Part shown: positions 1 through 4,623 of the stretch, one piece after another
Layout of the letters: the number at the start of each line of letters is the position of its first letter
Position numbering within the stretch: position 1 is the first letter of the stretch
NCBI GenBank assembly: GCA_958425285.1
Contig: CATZVV010000127.1
Location: forward strand, 1-5,873
Source of the DNA: an uncultured Lachnoclostridium sp.
GTDB taxonomy: Bacteria; Bacillota; Clostridia; Lachnospirales; Lachnospiraceae
Direction of reading: 5' to 3'
Length of the DNA stretch: 5,873 nt
The notes under the pieces: model-generated
What the model saw: the letters and a program-made list of their open reading frames with translations, nothing else
Database searches by the model: none
Told to the model about the DNA's origin: nothing
Translations under genes and position numbers: made by a program

Positions 1-82
1 TCTTGCACTTTTGCAATTGGTGAAAGATGTTATGGAAACGTGTCTGGATGTACTTGGTTTGGAAGCACCAGATCAGATGTGA
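1..82 (+). CDS. argS: Arginyl-tRNA synthetase, C-terminal end (partial, cut by window edge)
   Basis: The reading frame that begins at base 2 is open for 26 codons and ends with TGA at 80-82. The visible peptide is a Leu/Val-rich helix followed by LGLEAPDQM and the stop. Class I arginyl-tRNA synthetases end in this way: the last helix of the anticodon-binding (DALR) domain, then a conserved tail of the form LG-x-x-AP-x-x-M directly before the stop codon. The enzyme charges tRNA-Arg with arginine in the cytoplasm. Only about 5% of a normal 550-590 residue protein is in view, so the catalytic HIGH and KMSKS motifs cannot be checked and the call rests on the tail alone. The gene lies 107 bases upstream of the TtcA-like gene on the same strand. 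Confidence 0.65.
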   Translation, partial: LALLQLVKDVMETCLDVLGLEAPDQM

Positions 83-98
83 TTATGTTTGATTATAG

Positions 99-142
99 AA
101 ATCCATTCTGCGAATCGTTGAGACGGTTGGCGGGATGGATTT
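99..142 (+). other. Strong interrupted hairpin in the argS-ttcA gap
   Basis: Bases 99-111 (AAATCCATTCTGC) pair with 130-142 (GCGGGATGGATTT) over 13 consecutive positions, two of them G-T wobbles. After a G-G mismatch (112/129), bases 113-118 pair with 123-128 for six more pairs, closed by a TGAG tetraloop at 119-122. The whole is one nearly continuous 44-base stem-loop. No T-run follows on either strand, so it is not a standard intrinsic terminator. It could be a processing site, an mRNA-stabilising element, a factor-dependent terminator for argS, or a leader element of the downstream group. The pairing is seen directly; the role is unknown. Confidence 0.6.
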
Positions 143-189
143 AGCCATTTCAGGGAAAGAAGAAAAGAAGTACAGAAATGAGGTAAGAT

Positions 190-1014
190 GTGGAACAATA
201 TAAGGAAATTGAACGAAGTATCGTAAAAAAATTTCATCGGGAAATCTGGAGTCGTTTTGCAAAGGGAGTAAAGCAGTATGAACTGATTCAGGAAGGTGAT
301 AAAATTGCGGTTTGCATATCTGGCGGGAAAGATTCTATGCTTATGGCTAAGCTGATGCAGGAAATAAAGAAACACCGTCAATGTCACTTTGAATTGGAAT
401 TTATTGTTATGAATCCGGGATATAATAAAGAAAATTATGAAAATATTGTGCGAAATGCAGAATTGATGCATGTGCCGATTCAGACATTTGAATCAGATAT
501 TTTTGAGATTGTTGATCATGTGAATGAATCCCCATGTTATCTTTGTGCCAGGATGAGACGAGGACATTTATATAACAAAGCGAAAGAATTAGGGTGCAAT
601 AAAATTGCACTTGGTCATCATTTTGATGATGTGATTGAAACAATTTTGATGGGTATGTTCTATGGCGCGCAAGTTCAGACAATGATGCCTAAACTTCATA
701 GTACAAATTTTGAGGGCATGGAGTTAATAAGACCGATGTACTTAATTCGAGAAGAGGATATTATCGCATGGCGAGACTATAATAATCTCAAATTTATTCA
801 GTGTGCCTGCCGTTTCACAGAACAGATGCATATGTCGGGAGATGGAGTTGGAGAATCCAAGAGACAGGAGATAAAACAATTGATACGGCAATTGAAAAAA
901 GTAAATCCAAATGTTGATACCCATATTTTTAAAAGTGTAGAAAATGTAAATTTGGATACAATTATTGCATACAAAAGAAATGGGAAAAGGTATCACTTTT
1001 TAGAACAGTACTAG
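190..1014 (+). CDS. ttcA: TtcA-like tRNA 2-thiocytidine synthetase (PP-loop ATPase, Fe-S type)
   Basis: This 274-residue protein belongs to the TtcA branch of PP-loop ATP pyrophosphatases. E. coli TtcA adenylates C32 of certain tRNAs and replaces the 2-oxygen with sulfur, using a [4Fe-4S] cluster. Visible here: the PP-loop SGGKDS at residues 44-49 (ATP pyrophosphate binding), PCYLC with C116 and C119 followed by RMRRGHLY, the signature ALGHHFDD at 140-147, the stretch MFYGAQVQTMMPKL at 156-169, and a third cysteine site QCAC with C205 and C207. C116, C119 and C205 (or C207) correspond to the three cluster-ligating cysteines of TtcA. The third site is CxC, where E. coli has CxxC, and a basic tail follows. 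The start is GTG at 190, with GAGG at 180-183 six bases upstream. An ATG at 188 is out of frame. The PAP2 gene starts 15 bases after the stop, which suggests one transcript. The family is clear; C32 as the target is inferred, since some TtcA relatives thiolate other positions. Confidence 0.85.
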   Translation: MEQYKEIERSIVKKFHREIWSRFAKGVKQYELIQEGDKIAVCISGGKDSMLMAKLMQEIKKHRQCHFELEFIVMNPGYNKENYENIVRNAELMHVPIQTFESDIFEIVDHVNESPCYLCARMRRGHLYNKAKELGCNKIALGHHFDDVIETILMGMFYGAQVQTMMPKLHSTNFEGMELIRPMYLIREEDIIAWRDYNNLKFIQCACRFTEQMHMSGDGVGESKRQEIKQLIRQLKKVNPNVDTHIFKSVENVNLDTIIAYKRNGKRYHFLEQY

Positions 1015-1028
1015 AATGAGAGGTTGGT

Positions 1029-1568
1029 ATGATTGAATGGTTTGATATAGGAATTTTAAACTTTTTTCAAAGTATAGCGAATCCGGTTTTGGATGATGTA
1101 TTTGTTTGGATTACCTTTCTGGGGGATTCAGGAATTTTATGGATTGTTTTAGGGTGCATTATGGCAGCAACAAAGAAATACCGAAAATACGGATTAGCTT
1201 TACTGATAACGATGGTGATTGGTTTCCTGATTGGCAATCTGGCACTAAAAAATCTGATTGCACGCCCAAGACCTTGTTGGCGAAATTCCGAAATTGTTTT
1301 ATTAATTTCAAATCCAAAAGATTTCTCCTTTCCATCCGGTCATTCCATGCATTCTTTTATCGGAGCTACCATGATATGGTTTGCAAATCGGAAATGGGGT
1401 ATTGCTGCTTTTATTCTGGCGGGCTTGATTGCAGTGTCCAGGATTTATTTACAGGTACATTATCCAACTGATGTTTTAGCAGGAGTTTTACTTGGAATTG
1501 TATTAGCCTGTGGTGTTCATTTATTAATCTGCAAATCGAAAAGAGGAGAAATATGTATCAGAAAATGA
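1029..1568 (+). CDS. PAP2-superfamily membrane phosphatase
   Basis: A 179-residue integral membrane protein carrying the full three-part PAP2 (phosphatidic acid phosphatase type 2) active site: K74-x6-R81-P82, then PSGH at 102-105, then S137-R138-x5-H144-x3-D148. In this family H144 is the nucleophile, H105 the acid/base and D148 its partner. Hydrophobic stretches at about 24-46, 55-73, 108-119, 125-138 and 149-168 fit a compact five- or six-helix bundle with the active site at the outer membrane face. Likely substrates are lipid phosphates such as undecaprenyl pyrophosphate (BcrC-type carrier recycling, linked to bacitracin tolerance) or phosphatidylglycerol phosphate; sequence alone does not decide. 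AGAGG at 1019-1023 lies five bases before the ATG. The last 16 bases overlap the aminopeptidase gene, so the two are probably translationally coupled. The length is normal for a small bacterial PAP2 and no catalytic residue is missing. Confidence 0.88.
   Translation: MIEWFDIGILNFFQSIANPVLDDVFVWITFLGDSGILWIVLGCIMAATKKYRKYGLALLITMVIGFLIGNLALKNLIARPRPCWRNSEIVLLISNPKDFSFPSGHSMHSFIGATMIWFANRKWGIAAFILAGLIAVSRIYLQVHYPTDVLAGVLLGIVLACGVHLLICKSKRGEICIRK
1544..1548 (+). promoter_or_regulatory. Ribosome binding site choosing the apeB start
   Basis: AGGAG lies inside the end of the PAP2 gene, four bases before the ATG at 1553. A second in-frame ATG at 1565 forms an ATGA overlap with the PAP2 stop but is 16 bases from this site with no purine-rich sequence of its own, so 1553 is preferred. 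Confidence 0.7.
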
Positions 1569-2824
1569 CAGAGGATTTGATTGAATTTATACGAAAGGGA
1601 AAGAGTACGTATCATGTGACAACTGAGATGCGCAATTTGCTTGAGAGCAGTGGGGTTGAATTGTTAGAAGAAACAGAAAGCTGGCACTTAGAAAGAGGAA
1701 AAAAATATATGATAGAGCGGGATGGTTCTGCTATGATTGCCTTTTCTGTTCCCCGGACAAGACCGCAAGCTGTTCGGATTGCAGCAGCCCATACGGATTC
1801 TCCGGCATTTAAGGTAAAGTGGAACCCTGAAGTCGGGGTAGAAGACAAATACATTAAATTGAATGTAGAAAAGTATGGCGGAGGAATTTTGTCTTCCTGG
1901 TTTGACCGTCCCCTTTCTTTGGCGGGGCGGGTTTCTGTTATGGAAAGTGAGGAAATACGTACAGTTTTAGTTGACATAGATCGGGATTTGCTTGTGATTC
2001 CTAATTTGGCAATTCATATGAACCGTAGGATTAATGATGGATATGGATATAATGTTCAAAATGATTTGCTTCCAATGTTCGGGAACTATGAAGCAAAGGA
2101 TTCGTTTATGAATTTGATTGCCGAAGCATCTGGAGTTTGCTGTGAGAATATTTTGGGGATGGATTTGACATTATATAATCGGATGATTGGAACATATACG
2201 GGCGTAAATGGTGAATTTATCCTGTCCCCGCGACTGGATGATTTGCAATGTTTATATGCGGGTATCAGGGGATTTATAGAATCTGACAGTGATAGCAGTA
2301 TGGGATTTTTCTGTGCCTTTGATAGCGAAGAGATTGGAAGTACGGGAACACAAGGGGCATCGTCTACCTTTCTGACTGATATAGCGGAAAGAATAAGATG
2401 TGTACTTGGGATGTCGGAGGAGGAATTTTATGTAGTGGCGGCCAGAGGATTTTTTCTTTCGGCTGATAATGCCCATGCCATTCATCCAAATGCAGTCGAA
2501 AAGGCGGATTTGACAAATCGACCGGTTCTCAATGGTGGTATTGTTATTAAATATAGTGCAGATGGCAGCTATGTAACAAATGGAGTGACTGGAGCAAAAG
2601 TAAAGGCCTTATGTAAGAGAGTGGGAATTCCATACCAGGAATTCTATAACCGTTCAGATATGCGTGGTGGTTCTACCCTCGGTCAATTGTCTCTTGCTAA
2701 ATGGTCGATACCGGCAGCCGATATAGGGTTAGCACAGTTAGCAATGCATTCAAGTTGTGAAACAGGAGGGACAAAAGATACGTACTATATGTACCAGTTG
2801 ATGAAGACATTTTTTCATACATGA
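1553..2824 (+). CDS. apeB: M18 family metalloaminopeptidase (ApeB type)
   Basis: A 423-residue cytoplasmic di-zinc aminopeptidase of family M18 (aspartyl aminopeptidase / yeast aminopeptidase I fold), full length for the bacterial ApeB group. It removes N-terminal residues from peptides; eukaryotic relatives prefer Asp or Glu, but bacterial specificity varies. Visible sites: AAHTDSPAFKVK at 78-89 with metal ligand H80; SWFDRPLSLAGRV at 115-127; SPRLDDL at 225-231 with bridging Asp D229; FDSEEIGS at 256-263 with catalytic Glu E259 and ligand E260; SADNAHA at 303-309 with ligand D305; RGGST at 371-375; and HSSCETGG at 399-406 with ligand H399. All expected metal ligands are present. The start at 1553 is set by AGGAG at 1544-1548 and overlaps the PAP2 gene by 16 bases, pointing to coupled translation. 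It is the last gene before a 140-base gap. There is no signal peptide. Confidence 0.93.
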   Translation: MYQKMTEDLIEFIRKGKSTYHVTTEMRNLLESSGVELLEETESWHLERGKKYMIERDGSAMIAFSVPRTRPQAVRIAAAHTDSPAFKVKWNPEVGVEDKYIKLNVEKYGGGILSSWFDRPLSLAGRVSVMESEEIRTVLVDIDRDLLVIPNLAIHMNRRINDGYGYNVQNDLLPMFGNYEAKDSFMNLIAEASGVCCENILGMDLTLYNRMIGTYTGVNGEFILSPRLDDLQCLYAGIRGFIESDSDSSMGFFCAFDSEEIGSTGTQGASSTFLTDIAERIRCVLGMSEEEFYVVAARGFFLSADNAHAIHPNAVEKADLTNRPVLNGGIVIKYSADGSYVTNGVTGAKVKALCKRVGIPYQEFYNRSDMRGGSTLGQLSLAKWSIPAADIGLAQLAMHSSCETGGTKDTYYMYQLMKTFFHT

Positions 2825-2949
2825 ACTTGTTCATGTTGGCTAACATGTGAGAAGAACCTTTGGTTTTTTGGAGCGCTCACAATTAGCTTTGATGGCAGAT
2901 GAGAAACTGCCTCCGCGGATTTCTTGTCGTTCTGTTGTGTAAACGCTCC
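2819..2949 (+). other. Intergenic segment with competing RNA pairings between apeB and the HAD gene
   Basis: The 140 bases between the two genes, plus the end of apeB, contain several inverted repeats that exclude one another. (D) ACATGAAC 2819-2826 with GTTCATGT 2829-2836, spanning the apeB stop codon. (C) CATGTT 2832-2837 with AACATG 2842-2847. (A) GCTAA 2839-2843 with TTAGC 2883-2887, continued by TGTGAG 2846-2851 with CTCACA 2876-2881. (B) GGAGCG 2870-2875 with CGCTCC 2944-2949, continued by CACAA 2878-2882 with TTGTG 2935-2939, enclosing GGCAG 2894-2898 with CTGCC 2907-2911. D blocks C, C blocks A, and A blocks B. Pairing B ends just before the ribosome site of the HAD gene. A weak AACC/GGTT stem (2855-2865) runs into T2866-2869. 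No known riboswitch class was recognised. The arms are visible; a regulatory role is inference. Confidence 0.4.
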
Positions 2950-2951
2950 GG

Positions 2952-2958
2952 AAGGGAG
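2952..2958 (+). promoter_or_regulatory. Ribosome binding site choosing the HAD start
   Basis: AAGGGAG lies six bases before the ATG at 2965. It supports that start over the in-frame ATG at 2899, which would add 22 residues with no family counterpart, has no comparable purine-rich site, and sits in the loop of a predicted hairpin. Confidence 0.75.
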
Positions 2959-2964
2959 ATTGGG

Positions 2965-3618
2965 ATGAGATATAAGACAGTTTTCTTTGATTTAGATGGA
3001 ACCTTGACAAATTCAGAGAAAGGGATTACGAATTGTGTCCGGTATGCATTAGACGATTTTGGAATACAGGAACCGGATATAAATCGGCTTAGAAGATTTA
3101 TTGGACCTCCCCTTGTAGATAGCTTTATGAAGGAATACGGATTTACAATGGAGCAGGCGGTGAAGGCAGTAGAAAAGTACAGGGAGAGATATGCCAGAAT
3201 AGGTATCTTTGAAAATTCTTTGTATGAGGGAATTCCTTGCTTGCTTAGGCAATTGAAGAAAAGGGAAAAATGCGTCGTACTAACAACTTCAAAACCACTT
3301 GTATATGCAAAGCAGATATTAGAGAAGTTTGAGGTAGCAAAATATTTTGATTTTGTATCAGGTAGTGAATTGGACGGAACAAGAAATCAGAAAATAGAGG
3401 TAATCGAGCATGCTTTGAGGCATGTTGATGACGTTGAGCCAAGTCAGATTGTTCTGGTGGGAGATACAAGGTTTGATATTTTGGGTGCTAAGTCCTTTGG
3501 GTTTGTTTCAGTTGGTGTTAAGTATGGGTTTGCAGAAGTTGGTGAGCTAGAGCAGGCGGGAGCAGATTATTTGTTTGATGATGTAAATGGATTAACTGAG
3601 TTTTTGATTGGAGGCTAG
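2965..3618 (+). CDS. HAD-superfamily phosphatase, 5'-nucleotidase / phosphoglycolate phosphatase-like
   Basis: A 217-residue HAD hydrolase with all four motifs. Motif I is FFDLDGT, with nucleophile D9 and acid/base D11. Motif II is LTTSKP, with T108. Motif III is probably K143 in NQK. Motif IV is GDTRFD at 166-171, with Mg ligands D167 and D171. The segment between motifs I and II is an alpha-helical cap (C1 type) of about 65-70 residues. Within the family, LTNSEKGITNCVRYAL just after motif I and the cap sequence RFIGPPLVDSF resemble the HAD group often named 5'-nucleotidase or PGP-like. It probably removes phosphate from a small phosphorylated metabolite in the cytoplasm; the substrate cannot be read from sequence. 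The ATG at 2965 is chosen for its AAGGGAG site. An upstream in-frame ATG at 2899 would add residues before the first beta strand, which normally begins within a few residues of the start. The stop is one base before the reductase start, so the two genes should be co-transcribed. Confidence 0.87.
   Translation: MRYKTVFFDLDGTLTNSEKGITNCVRYALDDFGIQEPDINRLRRFIGPPLVDSFMKEYGFTMEQAVKAVEKYRERYARIGIFENSLYEGIPCLLRQLKKREKCVVLTTSKPLVYAKQILEKFEVAKYFDFVSGSELDGTRNQKIEVIEHALRHVDDVEPSQIVLVGDTRFDILGAKSFGFVSVGVKYGFAEVGELEQAGADYLFDDVNGLTEFLIGG
3610..3614 (+). promoter_or_regulatory. Ribosome binding site choosing the aldo/keto reductase start
   Basis: GGAGG, inside the last codons of the HAD gene, lies five bases before GTG at 3620. 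It supports the GTG start over the in-frame TTG at 3608, which overlaps this site and has none of its own. Confidence 0.75.
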
Positions 3619-3619
3619 T

Positions 3620-4447
3620 GTGAAAAAATTTGTAATTCGTGGTGGCATAGAACTGCCGGCAGTTGGTTTTGGAACGTATAAGGCAACAGAAAAAGAAGAA
3701 ACTATCGTCTTAAAAGATGCCGTGCGTGCAGGGTACCGTTATTTTGATACCGCATCTTTTTATGAAAATGAAAAAGCGGTAGGACAGGTACTGAAAGAAA
3801 GCGGAATCCCGAGAAAAGATTTTATTGTGACATCGAAAGTATGGGTGAATCAGCTTGGATATGAGTCAACAAAAAAGGCATTGCAGGAATCACTTGAGAA
3901 ACTGAATATGCATTATCTGGACCTCTACCTGATTCACTGGCCATGCATTAGCGGAAATCCCAAAGAGTGGAAAAATTTAAATATTGAGACATGGAAGGCA
4001 ATGGAGGAATTACGTGCAGCAGGAAAGGTGAAGGCGATTGGAGTTAGCAACTTTTTGCCACACCACTTGGAAAATCTGCGTTCACATTGTTCCGTAGTTC
4101 CGGCTGTGAATCAAATTGAATTTCATCCGGGTTATACACAATGGGACACAGTTGAATATTGTAAAAAAAATCAGATTTTAGTGCAGGCATGGAGTCCGCT
4201 TGGAAGAGGCCGTGTACTTGGCGACAGTCTGGTTTGTGAATTGGCAGATAAGTACCAAGTAACTGCCGGTCAAATTTGCTTGCGTTTTGCTTATCAAAAT
4301 GGAATTATGTCAATTCCGAAGGCTTCTTCCTATGAGCGTATGAAAGAGAATCAGGATATTTTTGGTTTTTCTCTATCTGAGGGGGATATGAGGAGGCTGC
4401 ATGAAATGCCAATAACCGGTTATTCCGGAGAACATCCGGATGATTAG
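3620..4447 (+). CDS. Aldo/keto reductase (NADPH-dependent, 2,5-diketogluconate reductase-like)
   Basis: A 275-residue TIM-barrel oxidoreductase of the aldo/keto reductase superfamily, normal in length for the bacterial group that includes YvgN, YtbE and 2,5-diketo-D-gluconate reductases. These enzymes reduce aldehydes and ketones, for example methylglyoxal or sugar-derived carbonyls, with NADPH. The complete catalytic tetrad is visible: D43 (RYFDTA), Y48 (SFYENE), K73 (TSKVW) and H106 (LIHWP). Other family signatures are GFGTY at 16-20, IGVSNF at 140-145, NQIEFHP at 164-170, WSPLGRG at 191-197, and the cofactor-phosphate loop IPKASSYERMKEN at 232-244. The physiological substrate is not predictable. 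The start is GTG at 3620 behind GGAGG, one base after the HAD stop, which implies translational coupling with the phosphatase. No residue is missing and there is no signal peptide. Confidence 0.92.
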   Translation: MKKFVIRGGIELPAVGFGTYKATEKEETIVLKDAVRAGYRYFDTASFYENEKAVGQVLKESGIPRKDFIVTSKVWVNQLGYESTKKALQESLEKLNMHYLDLYLIHWPCISGNPKEWKNLNIETWKAMEELRAAGKVKAIGVSNFLPHHLENLRSHCSVVPAVNQIEFHPGYTQWDTVEYCKKNQILVQAWSPLGRGRVLGDSLVCELADKYQVTAGQICLRFAYQNGIMSIPKASSYERMKENQDIFGFSLSEGDMRRLHEMPITGYSGEHPDD

Positions 4448-4463
4448 TGTGAAAAATATAAGT

Positions 4464-4520
4464 ACTTTTATTTCTTGTTATAAAAAGTTTCTTTCTGTTT
4501 TTCTTGTACATTTTTCTTTT
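4464..4520 (+). terminator. Weak terminator-like hairpin with T-rich tail after the reductase gene
   Basis: ACTTTTAT at 4464-4471 pairs with ATAAAAAGT at 4480-4488 (eight pairs, one bulged A) around an eight-base loop. It is followed by a long T-rich stretch up to about 4522. The stem is almost pure A-T, so it would be a poor intrinsic terminator; the location, 17 bases after the reductase stop and before a likely new promoter, is what suggests the role. Confidence 0.35.
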
Positions 4521-4582
4521 TTATATTACAATAAAATCGTGTGTGTCGAATTGTGGGAATTGCGTAGCAATGAAGCAATCCG

Positions 4583-4591
4583 TGATATGAT
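4583..4591 (+). promoter_or_regulatory. Possible extended -10 promoter for the Na/Pi cotransporter gene
   Basis: TGATATGAT matches an extended -10 element (TGN plus TATGAT, five of six to TATAAT). The best -35-like sequence, TTGCGT at 4560-4565, is 20 bases away, which is too far for an ideal sigma-A promoter, so the extended -10 would have to carry recognition. Initiation near 4598 would give a leader of about 25 bases. A small inverted repeat, ATTGC 4559-4563 with GCAAT 4567-4571 (or with GCAAT 4575-4579), lies just upstream and could be an operator. No phosphate-box repeats were recognised. Confidence 0.35.
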
Positions 4592-4623
4592 GTTAGGAAA
4601 TTGTAAAATCAGAAAGGTGTAAA

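Noticed and set aside
92..97. Minus-strand TATAAT left of the hairpin
   Set aside because: It would drive transcription backwards into argS, has no convincing -35 and is likely a chance match in AT-rich DNA.
73..996. Minus-strand open frames at 73-471, 407-682 and 742-996
   Set aside because: They lie antisense to the TtcA-like gene, whose motifs are unmistakable, and their Phe/Ile/His-rich composition is the mirror of an AT-rich plus-strand gene.
1106..1471. 121-codon plus-strand frame inside the PAP2 gene
   Set aside because: It is out of frame with a complete PAP2 active site, and its sequence shows no recognisable domain.
2626..2645. Repeated GGAATTC in the aminopeptidase gene
   Set aside because: Two copies of a short sequence within coding DNA, explained by the codons used; no larger repeat surrounds them.
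2899..2964. Extended N-terminus of the HAD protein from ATG 2899
   Set aside because: The extra 22 residues precede the first beta strand, have no family counterpart and lack a ribosome site, while ATG 2965 has AAGGGAG at proper spacing.
1612..3469. Minus-strand frames at 1612-1977, 2252-2485, 3049-3252 and 3245-3469
   Set aside because: All are antisense to the aminopeptidase or HAD genes, which carry full motif sets; no independent ribosome site or family signature was seen.
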